From an uncultured SAR116 cluster alpha proteobacterium (GTDB lineage Bacteria; Pseudomonadota; Alphaproteobacteria; Puniceispirillales; Puniceispirillaceae), in contig CACHXC010000010.1 in assembly GCA_902583715.1 (NCBI GenBank), forward strand, positions 1-47,686: 47,686 nucleotides of DNA. Direction: 5' to 3'. Shown here one piece after another: positions 8,796 through 19,091 of this stretch. The notes below the pieces were generated by a model. It was given only the letters and a program-made list of their open reading frames with translations. It made no database searches and was not told where the DNA came from. The translations under genes and the position numbers were made by a program. Every line of letters starts with the position of its first letter. Position 1 is the first letter of the stretch.

Positions 8796-11075
8796 ATGCG
8801 CAAATTATCGATAGTCTTTATAACTCTCTTTATATTTTCTATTTATTACAACGCGTTACCGTCTCATGCGCAGGATGAAACTGAACAGGTGCGCATTTCA
8901 GCTATCAAAGTGAGTGGCAACCGGCGTGTTTCTGAAGGCACGGTCTTGTCTTATCTGCCGGTGCAGATTGGTGATGTTGTATCTCAAGGTGGCCTCAGCC
9001 AGTCACTAGAACGTTTATTTGCCACTAACATGTTTAAAGACATAAAACTGGATTTTGATGGCTCAGTATTGACCGTTACAATTGTTGAAAATCCCATCAT
9101 AAACCGGGTCAATATTGAAGGAAATGACGTCATCTCTGACGAGAGATTGCTTGAGGTTATCGATGTTCAACCTCGGCGGGTTTATAACCGCCAGTTGGCG
9201 CTGGAGGCGTCGGCAAGGTTGCTTGATGTTTATCGGGCTGGGGGGCGCTTTGCTGCGGTTGTTGAGCCAAAAATCATTGAGTTGAATGATAACCGGGTCG
9301 ATCTTGTTTTCGAGGTCGATGAGGGGCCACTGATTCAAATCACTTCTATCGTCTTTTCAGGTAACGAAAATTTTACCGACCGCGCTCTTCGCCAAGCCGT
9401 TGTTAGCCGAGAAAAACGTTGGTGGGCATTTTTAACACCTAACGATAAATATGATGAAGGGCGTCTAGACTATGATGTGCGGCTTTTGCGTCAATATTAT
9501 TTGTCGCGTGGCTATGCTGATATCAATATTTCACGGGCGCGTGGCGGCCTGCTCCCTGACCGAAGCGGCTTTGTCATCACGTTTCTGATTGATGAGGGCG
9601 TGCGCTACAAAGTCAATAATATCACAGTGACGAGTGAGATTGAAAATATTGATCTGGATGCGCTGAAAAAACTAATGACATTTGGTGATGATAGCTGGTA
9701 TGACGTGCGCCGGCTTGAACAGGGATTGCTGGATATCTCCAATCAACTTGGGGTTTTTGGTTATGCGTTTGTTGATGTTACGCCTGAGATTAAGACAGAC
9801 CCCGCAACAGGCATGCTTGATGTTGCCATCAATATTGGTCAGGCGCGGCGCAATTTCGTAGAACGCATTGAATTTGTTGATAACACAAGAACGCTCGATA
9901 GTGTCATCAGACGCGAATTCGAGTTGGTTGAAGGGGACGCCTTTAATCAGCTGAAATTAGATCGTTCGGTCAGAAATGTACGTAATCTTGGTTATTTCAG
10001 TAAAGTGGACGTGCAAAATATCAGGGGAAGTTCGGCCGATCAAACCATTACTAGGGTCACCGTTGAAGAACAATCAACCGGTGATTTTTCGATTGGTGTT
10101 GGCTATTCATCACTGGACAAGACCAGCCTAACCCTTGGCATAAATGAACGCAATTTCTTGGGTACGGGCCGGCGGGCCAGTGCCTCGATCAGCACATCCG
10201 ACACCCAAACAGATTTTGTTCTTGGCTTGACGCAACCCTATCTGTTTGGCCGAGACCTGACGGGTAGCCTTGATGTGTTCAAAGCTAAATCAAATGCTAA
10301 TAATACCTCAACCAATCGCACAGGTGTTGATCTGGGGGCGCGGTTCAATGCGGCGAATGATGTCTACCACAGTATTACTTACGGCATTTCCAGCTCAAAA
10401 ATTACCAATACATCCACCACTGCGACATCGGTCACAGGCGAAAATGGTAAATCACTGCTGAAATCTGCTGTCAGCTATGCCATCGGCAGAGATACACGGG
10501 ACAGCCGATTTGATCCGACTGAAGGGTTTTTCGCTGAGATTTCAGAAACTTTCTCTGGCGTTGGTGGGGATGTGAATTTTTTACGTTCCAACCTGCGTGG
10601 TGGGTATTACAAACCCTATTTGTTCAAATCACTGGTGTTAGGTGTTAAGGGCCGCGTCGGACATATCAGCGGGCTTGGTGATGATGTGACACAGTCAGAG
10701 CGGTTCTTTCTTGGCGGCAGAGATGTGCGCGGCTTTGATTTGAACGGTATTGGGCCGCGCGATACCGGGTCAGGCGGTGCCGTTGGTGGTAACAATATAT
10801 ATAGCGGCACCATTGAAGTTGTCTCTAATCTTGGTGTGACCAAAGATGCCGGTGTGAGATGGACCGTGTTTTCTGATTTTGGTTCTGTGTGGGCGACTGA
10901 TTTTCCATCTGGCGTAACCAAGCCCGACGACGAAACAATGCGGAATAGCCTTGGCTTTGGTATATTATGGAATACAGTCATTGGGCCGCTGTCATTTTAT
11001 TGGGCAAAGCCTCTGGCTGAACAAAGCCATGACAACACAAAAACCTTCCAATTCTCTATTGGCACGAGGTTGTAA
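8796..11075 (+). CDS. bamA: Outer membrane protein assembly factor BamA
   Basis: Central beta-barrel of the BAM complex, which inserts outer-membrane proteins. 759 residues. The ATG at 8796 gives a clean signal peptide (MRKLSIVFITLFIFSIYYNA, cleaved after ...SHA at about residue 25). The frame stays open 47 codons upstream, but that extension carries no signal and is unlikely. Five POTRA repeats span about residues 30-420, and the 16-strand barrel follows. VRGFDLNGIGPRD is the conserved RGF loop motif. The last residue is Leu, not the usual Phe, in the terminal strand FQFSIGTRL. skp follows immediately. Confidence 0.96.
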   Translation: MRKLSIVFITLFIFSIYYNALPSHAQDETEQVRISAIKVSGNRRVSEGTVLSYLPVQIGDVVSQGGLSQSLERLFATNMFKDIKLDFDGSVLTVTIVENPIINRVNIEGNDVISDERLLEVIDVQPRRVYNRQLALEASARLLDVYRAGGRFAAVVEPKIIELNDNRVDLVFEVDEGPLIQITSIVFSGNENFTDRALRQAVVSREKRWWAFLTPNDKYDEGRLDYDVRLLRQYYLSRGYADINISRARGGLLPDRSGFVITFLIDEGVRYKVNNITVTSEIENIDLDALKKLMTFGDDSWYDVRRLEQGLLDISNQLGVFGYAFVDVTPEIKTDPATGMLDVAINIGQARRNFVERIEFVDNTRTLDSVIRREFELVEGDAFNQLKLDRSVRNVRNLGYFSKVDVQNIRGSSADQTITRVTVEEQSTGDFSIGVGYSSLDKTSLTLGINERNFLGTGRRASASISTSDTQTDFVLGLTQPYLFGRDLTGSLDVFKAKSNANNTSTNRTGVDLGARFNAANDVYHSITYGISSSKITNTSTTATSVTGENGKSLLKSAVSYAIGRDTRDSRFDPTEGFFAEISETFSGVGGDVNFLRSNLRGGYYKPYLFKSLVLGVKGRVGHISGLGDDVTQSERFFLGGRDVRGFDLNGIGPRDTGSGGAVGGNNIYSGTIEVVSNLGVTKDAGVRWTVFSDFGSVWATDFPSGVTKPDDETMRNSLGFGILWNTVIGPLSFYWAKPLAEQSHDNTKTFQFSIGTRL

Positions 11076-11678
11076 ATGAGATCATCTGCCTTCACTTTGT
11101 TTGCAGCGCTGTTGGGCTGTTTGGTCTGGGGCATGCCGGTTGTGGTAGCGCAAACTTCAACCGACTCTGCACCTCCATCGCAATCAATGGATGTTCAGCG
11201 TATTGGGCTTGCCGATCTAAATGGCATTTTGCGGGCAGTTGATGCCAATAAAAAAGTGCGCGAACTTCTTGATGCGCAACGACAAAAATTTCAAAATGAA
11301 TTTAGTGTTGTTGAAGCTGAACTTCAGCAGACTGAAAGAGACTTGATGTCTAAACGCGAATTGCTCTCAGCCGATGAGTATGACAAGCAAATTAAAGCCT
11401 TTCAGCAACGCGTTACACAGCTCCAGCAAGATATTCAGAGAAAAAGACAAGCTATTGATAATGCGTATCAAAAAGCCCAGTCTGATATTCGGTCCGAGGC
11501 GTTGTCAATTATCGCAGAAATTGCCAGAGAGATGAAATTAGACTTGGTTTTGAACCGTGACTCAAGTCTGATTTTTCTACCGCATCTCAATATTTCAGAC
11601 GAGGTCTTAACCCGTTTGAATGAGCGCACCAAAAATGCACGTATAGAAATTGAAGTGCAACGACCGCAGTCTCAATAG
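11076..11678 (+). CDS. skp: Periplasmic chaperone Skp/OmpH family
   Basis: Trimeric periplasmic holdase that shields unfolded outer-membrane proteins before BamA takes them. 200 residues. An N-terminal signal peptide (hydrophobic to about residue 25, ending VVVAQ) is followed by a Ser/Pro linker, then a long coiled coil rich in Gln, Glu and Lys (about residues 60-155) that would form the tentacles. The start codon directly follows the bamA stop, so the two are translationally coupled. Confidence 0.9.
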   Translation: MRSSAFTLFAALLGCLVWGMPVVVAQTSTDSAPPSQSMDVQRIGLADLNGILRAVDANKKVRELLDAQRQKFQNEFSVVEAELQQTERDLMSKRELLSADEYDKQIKAFQQRVTQLQQDIQRKRQAIDNAYQKAQSDIRSEALSIIAEIAREMKLDLVLNRDSSLIFLPHLNISDEVLTRLNERTKNARIEIEVQRPQSQ

Positions 11679-11689
11679 GCGGTTGCTTG

Positions 11690-12706
11690 ATGCCGGTTGA
11701 TCAGAGATTTTTTCAGATTATTGGTGGTATGACGGCGTATGATCTTGCCGCACGTCTCGGCGCATCGATCCATGGCGGTCATGCAAACCAGATCATCACC
11801 GGTGTGGCACCATTGGCTTTGGCGGCTAAAGGAGATGTGACATATCAGAGCGCCGGGTTGTCGACAGATGATGCGCCAGGGCGTGAGTGCATCATCATCA
11901 CAACAGCCGAAGTGGCAGCCGAGCTTGATAGTGATCAAATAACTCTGATCGTTGATTATCCGCGCAGATCATTTGCATCTGCGCTTGGTATAATTGTCCA
12001 GGAAGTTGAGCCAGAGCCGGGCAAAACCTTGGTTGATCGATCAGCACAAATTCATCCAGAAGCGACGATTAAGGATGGCGTTGTGATTGCTGCGGACACT
12101 GTGGTTGAAGCAGGTGCGGTCATTCAATCTGGCGTGGTTATTGGCGCAGATTGCCATATCGGTGCGAACAGCGTTTTGTCACATTGTGACATAGCCAACC
12201 ATGTGACTATTGGGGCTTGTACCGTGATTGGCGATAGTGGGTTTGGGTTTGAAATGACACCGGATGGCGCCATTCGCTCGCCGCATGTGGGCATTGTGCG
12301 TATCGCTGATGGATGCGGTATCGGCAGTCATTGTTGTATTGATAGGGGCAGCCTTGACGATACCGTGCTAGGCCGATCAGTGATGATCGATAATTTGTGT
12401 CATATTGCCCATAATGTACAAATTGGCGACCGCACTATAATGGCAGCACAATGTGGTGTTTCCGGCAGTGTCAAGATTGGTGCAGACGTCCAAATTGGTG
12501 GACAGGTGGGGATCGCCCAGCATGTGACCATCGGTGATGGTGCTGTATTGACCGCGCGAAGCGGCGTCACCAAGGATGTGACGCCACATACCCAAATGGC
12601 TGGCTTCCCAGCGATTGAGGCTGGCCAGTATTGGCGCGAGCGGGCCGCCTTGCGGCGCCTATCAAAATCATCTGGGGCACCTCGGCACAACATAAAAGCG
12701 AAATGA
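11690..12706 (+). CDS. lpxD: UDP-3-O-acylglucosamine N-acyltransferase
   Basis: Third step of lipid A synthesis; transfers a hydroxyacyl chain from ACP to the 2-amino group. 338 residues from the ATG at 11690. The N-terminal uridine-binding domain (to about residue 105) is followed by a left-handed beta-helix of hexapeptide repeats, such as GVVIGADCHIGANS and HNVQIGDRTIMAA. GDSGFGFE and the catalytic-His region NLCHIAHNV match the family. First of the lpxD-fabZ-lpxA-lpxI-lpxB set. Confidence 0.97.
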   Translation: MPVDQRFFQIIGGMTAYDLAARLGASIHGGHANQIITGVAPLALAAKGDVTYQSAGLSTDDAPGRECIIITTAEVAAELDSDQITLIVDYPRRSFASALGIIVQEVEPEPGKTLVDRSAQIHPEATIKDGVVIAADTVVEAGAVIQSGVVIGADCHIGANSVLSHCDIANHVTIGACTVIGDSGFGFEMTPDGAIRSPHVGIVRIADGCGIGSHCCIDRGSLDDTVLGRSVMIDNLCHIAHNVQIGDRTIMAAQCGVSGSVKIGADVQIGGQVGIAQHVTIGDGAVLTARSGVTKDVTPHTQMAGFPAIEAGQYWRERAALRRLSKSSGAPRHNIKAK

Positions 12707-12746
12707 AAAGCAATGATCCATGATATGAGGGTAAAGGGGGGCATTC

Positions 12747-13205
12747 ATGCCAGATGTGATTGACGTTATCAATATTGATCAGATTAAGAAACTGATCCCT
12801 CATCGTGCACCATTTTTGTTGATTGATCGGGTGGAAAATGTGGTTTTGGACAGCGAGGCCACTGGCATTAAATTAATCAGCGGTAATGAACCCTATTTTG
12901 CTGGCCATTTCCCTGATTTTCCGGTGATGCCGGGGGTGTTAATTGTTGAAGCCCTTGCCCAGACGGCGTCGGTTATGGTGGCCGCTACGATTCCTGACCT
13001 AACAGACGGGAAACTTGTTTTCTTTACCACTGTCGAAAAGGCAAAATTTCGTCAACCGGTGCGGCCTGGTGATGCTGTCAAACTGCATGTCGTCAAAAAC
13101 ACGAATAAAGGGCCGTTGTGGAAATTTACCGGAAAAGCCTTGGTCGATGGCAAGGTTGTTGCCGAGGCAGATTTCGGTGCAATGATTGTGGACCCGGACC
13201 GTTAG
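12747..13205 (+). CDS. fabZ: 3-hydroxyacyl-ACP dehydratase FabZ
   Basis: Hotdog-fold enzyme removing water from 3-hydroxyacyl-ACP in fatty acid synthesis; competes with LpxA for hydroxymyristoyl-ACP. 152 residues. IPHRAPFLLIDRVE is the usual N-terminal block, GHFPDFPVMPGVLIVEALAQ carries the catalytic His and Glu. lpxA starts 3 bases after its stop, fitting joint control of membrane lipid and lipid A supply. Confidence 0.98.
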   Translation: MPDVIDVINIDQIKKLIPHRAPFLLIDRVENVVLDSEATGIKLISGNEPYFAGHFPDFPVMPGVLIVEALAQTASVMVAATIPDLTDGKLVFFTTVEKAKFRQPVRPGDAVKLHVVKNTNKGPLWKFTGKALVDGKVVAEADFGAMIVDPDR

Positions 13206-13208
13206 ATC

Positions 13209-14006
13209 ATGACTCAAAATATTCATCCAACGGCAATCATTGATAGTGCTTCAAAACTTGGCAGCGGGGTGTCCATTGGCGCTTATAGCGTGGTTGGTCC
13301 AAATGTGTTGATTGGTGACGATGTAAAATTACACAGCCACGTGGTGATCGATGGTCACACATTTGTTGGTGCGGGTTGCGAGGTGTTCCCGTTTGCGATG
13401 CTGGGTGGTGCCCCACAACACACGCGTTATAATGGTGAAAAATCAGAATTACATATTGGTAAAAATTGTGTGATCCGCGAACATGTGACGATGCATCCAG
13501 GTACCGCCATTGATGCCATGAAAACGGTTATTGGCGACAATGGATTGTTTTTTGCCGGGGCGCATGTGGCGCATGATTGTGTTGTTGGCGACAATGTTAT
13601 TTTTGCCAATAATGCTGCGCTTGGCGGCCACGTAAAGATTGGTGACCACGTAATGCTGGGCGGGTTTGCAGCGGTTCAGCAATGGTGCCGTATTGGCGCC
13701 CATGCGATGATTGGGGCGCATAGCCTTGTTGATGCCGATGTGATCCCTTTTGCCATCGCGGCAGGCAATCGTGCGACATTAAGTGGGATCAATGTAATTG
13801 GTCTTGAGCGGCGTGGTTTTTCACCTGAAATTATCACTGGTTTGCGTGATTTATTCCGTAACCTGATCCTTGGCGGTGGGCTGTTTGCGACACGACTTGC
13901 GGCGGCTCAGAAACGGTTTTCAGGTACGGCTGAATATGATTCTGTGTTCGAATTTATCAGCACAGCGGGCCGCAATGGGGTGTGCCAATCCTATAAGCGT
14001 CCGTAG
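13209..14006 (+). CDS. lpxA: Acyl-ACP--UDP-N-acetylglucosamine O-acyltransferase
   Basis: First step of lipid A synthesis. 265 residues, the family's usual length. The N-terminus IHPTAIIDSASKLGSGVSIG begins a left-handed beta-helix of hexapeptide repeats. The catalytic-His segment AHVAHDCVVGDNV is present, and NVIGLERRGFSPEII leads into the C-terminal helical domain. Packed between fabZ and lpxI. Confidence 0.97.
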   Translation: MTQNIHPTAIIDSASKLGSGVSIGAYSVVGPNVLIGDDVKLHSHVVIDGHTFVGAGCEVFPFAMLGGAPQHTRYNGEKSELHIGKNCVIREHVTMHPGTAIDAMKTVIGDNGLFFAGAHVAHDCVVGDNVIFANNAALGGHVKIGDHVMLGGFAAVQQWCRIGAHAMIGAHSLVDADVIPFAIAAGNRATLSGINVIGLERRGFSPEIITGLRDLFRNLILGGGLFATRLAAAQKRFSGTAEYDSVFEFISTAGRNGVCQSYKRP

Positions 14007-14027
14007 ACAGGGTAGGCAGGAGACAAG

Positions 14028-14849
14028 ATGACGCGTCTTGCCATAATTGCCGGGCAGGGAAATTTACCGCTTCAGGTTGCAAAAGCCGCTGTCCATCAGG
14101 GTTATGATGTCTTTATTTTTCCTATTGATGGTCAGGCAAATGCCGTGTTCGATGGTTTTGCTGTTCAACCTGTACGGTTGGGTGCGATTGGTCAGATACA
14201 GGGTTTTTTTATGGAGCATGGCTGTAGTCATGTGGTGATGGTTGGCAAGGTCGTCTGGCCGTCGCTTGCTGCGCTCCGGCCGGATATGGCTGGTATGAGG
14301 CTTTTGGGCAAGCTAATAAAGCGTGGTGATGATTCGGTTTTGCGGGTGATTAGCCAGTTTTTTGCTGACCATGGGGTGAAAACTTTGCCGGTAAACATGT
14401 TTTTGGAGGGGCGAGCTATGCCATCTGGGCATCTGGCTGGACCAGCTCTTGATAAAAATGGCAAAGCCTTGATTGAAATTGGCATGTCTGTCTTGGGAAA
14501 ATTGGGCGACAGTGATGTCGGGCAATCGATTGTCGTGCAAAATGGACGCGTTCTGGCGATTGAGGCCGCCGAGGGTACATCCGCCATGCTTGTTCGTTCT
14601 GTAGATTTGATCGATGCTGATGCCGGCCCTGCGGTATTCGTGAAAATGCAAAAATCGGGTCAGGATCATTGGCTGGATACACCCTTTGTGGGGACTGAAA
14701 CAATGCAGGCAGCGGCGAGGTCTGGGATCACTGTTTTAGCTATTGAGGCCGATGCGGTGATGCTGGCTGATGATTTGCAAATATTGACTGATATATGTAC
14801 CGATTCTGGCATGACCCTTGTTGGCATATCAGCTAAGGCACGCACATGA
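14028..14849 (+). CDS. lpxI: UDP-2,3-diacylglucosamine pyrophosphatase LpxI
   Basis: Cleaves UDP-2,3-diacylglucosamine to lipid X and UMP; the alphaproteobacterial substitute for LpxH. 273 residues (old DUF1009). LAIIAGQGNLPLQVAKAA opens the N-terminal domain, and the C-terminal catalytic domain holds VFVKMQKSGQDHWLDTPFVG. Its place between lpxA and lpxB supports the role. The stop overlaps the lpxB start as ATGA, so translation is coupled. Confidence 0.95.
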   Translation: MTRLAIIAGQGNLPLQVAKAAVHQGYDVFIFPIDGQANAVFDGFAVQPVRLGAIGQIQGFFMEHGCSHVVMVGKVVWPSLAALRPDMAGMRLLGKLIKRGDDSVLRVISQFFADHGVKTLPVNMFLEGRAMPSGHLAGPALDKNGKALIEIGMSVLGKLGDSDVGQSIVVQNGRVLAIEAAEGTSAMLVRSVDLIDADAGPAVFVKMQKSGQDHWLDTPFVGTETMQAAARSGITVLAIEADAVMLADDLQILTDICTDSGMTLVGISAKART

Positions 14850-16003
14850 CGGCCCCCATTTTTATTCTGGCTGGTGAAGCGTCTGGTGATGTGCTGGCCA
14901 GCCGTATCATGCGGGCAATCAACACCCATTACGGGCAACAGAAATGGGTTGGACTTGGCGGCGATCATATGACAGCCGAAGGGCTGCGCTCTATTGGTGA
15001 CATGCATCGTTTATCACTCATAGGAATTGGTGAATATATATCAAATTACAATGACTTATATAGATTTGCTGAAACGTTGGTTGACTATGTGATGCGGAAA
15101 CGTCCGCAACTCATCCTGACCGTAGATGCCAAGGGATTTTCGGTGAGTTTTGCGGCGCGGTTGCGCCGCCGCATGCGGCGTGAAGGATGGTCAGCGCCCA
15201 TCATTCATACAGTTGCGCCAACGGTGTGGGCGTGGGGCATGTGGCGGCGCCATAAATTTGCCCGCGTTTTTAATGGGCTATTATGTTTATTTCCCTTCGA
15301 ACCAAATTATTTTACGCCGTTGGGGCTAGACTGCCATTTTATTGGCCATCCGTCGGCGTTCGACATTCAGCCAAACCCATCAGCAAAAAAGTCATCAATT
15401 GATGCACCACAGATCGCCATTCTGCCCGGTAGCCGAATGTCAGAAATCAAGCATATTTTACCCATTATGCTATCTGCTGTTGCGCTTTTGCGCGGCAAGT
15501 TTCCCAATGCAATCTTTACACTTCCGGCGGTACCAAGGCTTCGGCAACACATCTCCGAGATTTGCGCTAACACATCTATCAATATTGTTGACGGCGATCA
15601 TCAGCTTGCGGCCACATTGGACAATTGTGACGCTGTCATGGCGGCATCTGGGACGGTAACGCTGGAAACGGCGCTGTATGGTGCGCCGGGGGTGGCTTGC
15701 TACAAGGCAGGTTGGCTTAGCGCCACATGTGGCCGTATGATTGTTGATATGCAAAAGGTGATTTTGCCAAACGCAATTTTGGGGCGCGAGGTCTATCCAT
15801 TTTTATTTCAGGAACGTCTCACCGCGATGGGGTTGGCAGGTGCAATGACAAAAATTTTGCATGACCCACAGGCGCAATCAACAGCCTTTGAAACGGCTAA
15901 ACAATTGCGCGCCTGTCTTGTCGGTGAGGCTGGGCAATTTGACCGGCTGGTGATTGATGCCCTTGCCAACTGGCTCGGGCCGGTGCCGGCTAAAATCAGT
16001 TAA
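14846..16003 (+). CDS. lpxB: Lipid A disaccharide synthase
   Basis: GT-B/GT19 glycosyltransferase joining lipid X and UDP-diacylglucosamine into the lipid A disaccharide at the inner membrane. 385 residues. [19 protein letters not shown] at the N-terminus, GLGGDHM, a membrane-associated segment near [10 protein letters not shown], and the sugar-nucleotide site [16 protein letters not shown] and [12 protein letters not shown] are family blocks. It ends the lipid A run. Its last 4 bases overlap the stop of the convergent gltA gene, with no terminator between. Confidence 0.97.
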   Translation: MTAPIFILAGEASGDVLASRIMRAINTHYGQQKWVGLGGDHMTAEGLRSIGDMHRLSLIGIGEYISNYNDLYRFAETLVDYVMRKRPQLILTVDAKGFSVSFAARLRRRMRREGWSAPIIHTVAPTVWAWGMWRRHKFARVFNGLLCLFPFEPNYFTPLGLDCHFIGHPSAFDIQPNPSAKKSSIDAPQIAILPGSRMSEIKHILPIMLSAVALLRGKFPNAIFTLPAVPRLRQHISEICANTSINIVDGDHQLAATLDNCDAVMAASGTVTLETALYGAPGVACYKAGWLSATCGRMIVDMQKVILPNAILGREVYPFLFQERLTAMGLAGAMTKILHDPQAQSTAFETAKQLRACLVGEAGQFDRLVIDALANWLGPVPAKIS

Positions 16004-17307
16004 CGTTTGCCAAGATCGACGAAGGCGCGCTGTTCTGGACCGACATAAAGCTGGCGCGGGCGGCCAATACGTTGTGCCGGATCTTTGATCATTTCATTCC
16101 ATTGTGCAATCCAGCCGGTTGTGCGCGCCACCGCAAACAACACGGTAAACATAGAGTTTGGGAACCCCATGGCTTTGAGGATAATGCCTGAATAGAAATC
16201 TACATTTGGATAGAGTTTCTTTTCGATGAAATAGCTATCTTCAATCGCAATCCGTTCAAGCTCCATCGCTAATTCGAGTAATGGGTCATGAACGCCCAGT
16301 TTCCCTAAAACGTCATGACAGGCTTTACGTAGCACTTTGGCACGCGGGTCAAAATTTTTGTAAACCCGATGACCAAATCCAAATAGCCGGAATGGGTCGT
16401 CCCGATCACGTGCTTTTCCGATATATTCAGGAATGTTCTTTTTATGGCCGATTTCATTAAGCATATTTAAAACGGCCTCATTCGCACCGCCATGAGCAGG
16501 CCCCCACAATGAGGCAATGCCAGCGGCGATACAAGCAAATGGATTGGCCCCAGATGACCCAGCAAGCCGCACGGTTGATGTTGACGCATTTTGTTCGTGA
16601 TCGGCATGTAAGATCAGAATTTTATCCATGGCGTCGGCCAGAATAGGGTCAACCACATATTCTTCAGCTGGCACTGCAAAACACATGTGCAGGAAATTTT
16701 CCGCATAGGACAGGTTGTTTCGTGGGTAGTTGAAAGGCTGACCAAGCGAGTATTTATAGGCCATCGCGGCTAAGGTAGGCATTTTTGCAATTAAACGACG
16801 CGAGGCGATCATCCGCTGTTGCGGGTCATGGATGTCGGTCGAGTCATGATAAAAGGCGGACAGCGCACCGGTCGCGCCACATAAAATGGCCATTGGGTGG
16901 GCGTCCCGTCTGAAGCCCCGTAAAAAGATCGACAGTTGTTCATGAACCATCGTATGGCAGGTGATGGCAGTATCGAAGGAAGTTTTTTCTTCGGCTGTTG
17001 GTAAATCGCCTTCAATTAACAAATAGGCAACTTCGAGGAAATCGGATTTTTCAGCCAGATCCTCAATCGCATATCCGCGATGCAATAAAATACCTTCTTC
17101 ACCGTCAATATAGGTAAGCCCAGACACGCATGACCCGGTTGCACCATATCCTGGGTCAAAGGTAAACATGCCTGTTTCTGCATAGAGTTTGCGAATATCA
17201 ATAACTTCCGGACCAATCGTGCCGGCACTCACCGGCAGCGTTACTGATTTTCCTGTGCTATTGTCTGTCAACGTCACAGTTTTTTCAGGAACTTGACTGT
17301 CGGCCAT
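16000..17307 (-). CDS. gltA: Citrate synthase (type II, hexameric)
   Basis: Condenses acetyl-CoA and oxaloacetate at entry to the TCA cycle. 435 residues from the ATG at 17307, which has AGAGG upstream; 30 further in-frame codons upstream look non-coding. Family blocks: [72 protein letters not shown] with catalytic His, and [11 protein letters not shown] with the catalytic Asp just before it. It lies downstream of gltX on the same strand, 97 bases away, a frequent alphaproteobacterial pairing. Confidence 0.98.
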   Translation of the reverse strand: MADSQVPEKTVTLTDNSTGKSVTLPVSAGTIGPEVIDIRKLYAETGMFTFDPGYGATGSCVSGLTYIDGEEGILLHRGYAIEDLAEKSDFLEVAYLLIEGDLPTAEEKTSFDTAITCHTMVHEQLSIFLRGFRRDAHPMAILCGATGALSAFYHDSTDIHDPQQRMIASRRLIAKMPTLAAMAYKYSLGQPFNYPRNNLSYAENFLHMCFAVPAEEYVVDPILADAMDKILILHADHEQNASTSTVRLAGSSGANPFACIAAGIASLWGPAHGGANEAVLNMLNEIGHKKNIPEYIGKARDRDDPFRLFGFGHRVYKNFDPRAKVLRKACHDVLGKLGVHDPLLELAMELERIAIEDSYFIEKKLYPNVDFYSGIILKAMGFPNSMFTVLFAVARTTGWIAQWNEMIKDPAQRIGRPRQLYVGPEQRAFVDLGKR

Positions 17308-17404
17308 TGGCGAACCTCTTAAATACAGTTTGAAGAATAAGACACTGGTTGCCTTGCAGATTTGGCGACCCGCCCGTGTTCCCATGATGTACCGCAAACT
17401 CGAG

Positions 17405-18778
17405 TTATTTGCAAGCTACACGAAGTCTTGCCAGCGTTTCAGACTCGCCAAGAACCGCCATAATATCAACAATAGATGGCGATTGTTTCGTGCCGGTGAT
17501 CGCCGCCCGCAATGGCAAACCAATATCACGCATTTTAAGCGCATTATTGTCTAAAAATGATTGAATATGGCTGTTTAAATCATCTTTTTGCCAGCTTTTG
17601 CCAGCAAGAGTGTCTGCAAGTTTCAACAGGTTGCTTTTTGCTGCATCAGTCAGAAGCGCAGTTGCATCTTCGGATATGGGTGGGATGCCATCATGCACCG
17701 CATATCCAAGCTGAGGCAGAATATCAAGATGCGTTTTGGCGCGTTCTTTTAGCAATGGAAGCAGGGCGATCACCCGGTCTTTGGCAGATGCACTGGTTGG
17801 CGCGATATGCGGCAAGATCAAATCATACAGTGCCGTTGGGTCAAGCTGTTGCAGGTAATGCGCATTTATCCCGCGCAGTTTTTCAAGGTCAAAGCGCGCT
17901 GGTGATTTGCCAACATTATCCAGCGAGAACCAGTCAATGGCCTGTTTACGGCTGAAAAATTCAGTATCCCCATGGCTCCAGCCAAGCCGCAACAGGTAAT
18001 TGAACATGGCGTCTGGCAGAAATCCCATCTCGCGATAGGCGTCAACGCCAAGCGCGCCATGTCGTTTGGATAATTTTGCGCCATCACTGCCATGGATCAG
18101 CGGGATATGGGCAAAAACTGGCGTTTGCCATCCCATGCCCCAATACACCATTAGCTGGCGGAACGCGTTATTCAGGTGATCATCGCCGCGAATTACATGG
18201 GTAATGCCCATATCGTGGTCGTCAACGACAACCGCCAGCATATAAGTGGGGCTGCCATCACCGCGTAAAATCACCATATCATCTAAGACCTTGTTCTGAA
18301 TGGTCACGGTGCCCTGAACGGCATCTTCAATCGTGGTTTTGCCATCAGATGGCATTTTCATGCGTACGGTAAATGGCCGATCTGGCGCGTCAGTTGGATC
18401 TAAGTCGCGCCAAGGTGATCTGAGCGGGGCGCCGGTCGACTGACATTCAGCACGAAGCGCCTCTAATTCGGCCTCATCCAAAAAACAGCGGTAAGCCGCG
18501 CCTTTTTTGACAAGTTCGGCGGCTACCTCAGCGTGGCGCTGGCTTTGGGCTGACTGGCTGAACGCAGGTTTGTCGCCCGCAAGCCCCAGCCAGTTAAGCC
18601 CCTCGTGAATTGCCGCCACCGCCGCATCTGTTGACCGGGCTTTATCGGTATCTTCAATGCGTAGCAGGTATGTGCCACCATGGTGCCGGGCAAATAGCCA
18701 ATTGAACAGCGCCGTACGGGCGCCGCCAATGTGAAGATATCCAGTCGGAGATGGCGCAAATCGGGTAACAACATTCAT
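17405..18778 (-). CDS. gltX: Glutamyl-tRNA synthetase
   Basis: Class I synthetase charging tRNA-Glu (some alphaproteobacterial copies also charge tRNA-Gln). 457 residues. [20 protein letters not shown] holds the HIGH-type motif at residues 16-19, and AKLSKRHGA is the KMSKS-equivalent. The C-terminal anticodon-binding helical domain is complete. Alphaproteobacteria often have two copies; this one alone does not show which specificity it has. Confidence 0.97.
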   Translation of the reverse strand: MNVVTRFAPSPTGYLHIGGARTALFNWLFARHHGGTYLLRIEDTDKARSTDAAVAAIHEGLNWLGLAGDKPAFSQSAQSQRHAEVAAELVKKGAAYRCFLDEAELEALRAECQSTGAPLRSPWRDLDPTDAPDRPFTVRMKMPSDGKTTIEDAVQGTVTIQNKVLDDMVILRGDGSPTYMLAVVVDDHDMGITHVIRGDDHLNNAFRQLMVYWGMGWQTPVFAHIPLIHGSDGAKLSKRHGALGVDAYREMGFLPDAMFNYLLRLGWSHGDTEFFSRKQAIDWFSLDNVGKSPARFDLEKLRGINAHYLQQLDPTALYDLILPHIAPTSASAKDRVIALLPLLKERAKTHLDILPQLGYAVHDGIPPISEDATALLTDAAKSNLLKLADTLAGKSWQKDDLNSHIQSFLDNNALKMRDIGLPLRAAITGTKQSPSIVDIMAVLGESETLARLRVACK

Positions 18779-19091
18779 AATTCATTAAGGCCTTTCTGAT
18801 AGGCTTCCACAGCAGTTCAAAACAGGCGTATATCTACACCAATGCAGGTGAGAATGGCACCCCTGATTATTGCCGAGCGGCGCACCATCTTGTTTCTGAT
18901 CAGCTTTATTGCCATTGTAACGAGACGGCGCGGTCTATCTGCCGCCTCTGATGACCGCGAAACAGCTCTTATCATCTCAATGGTGGCGCCACTCTACCCG
19001 TGCAGAACAACAAAACAAATTTATCATTTTACACAAAGAACAAATGACAATTATTTATTATTTATTAATAAAGACAGAAAAGAATACGTCT
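18779..19091. other. Gene-free gap between gltX and lexA
   Basis: 313 bases. In many alphaproteobacteria this position holds comEC, divergent from gltX; nothing of that size is here. The right 80 bases (19010-19090) are very AT-rich, with no clear hairpin. A weak open frame from 18842 has a short hydrophobic stretch but ends inside lexA and is not convincing as a gene. Confidence 0.5.
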
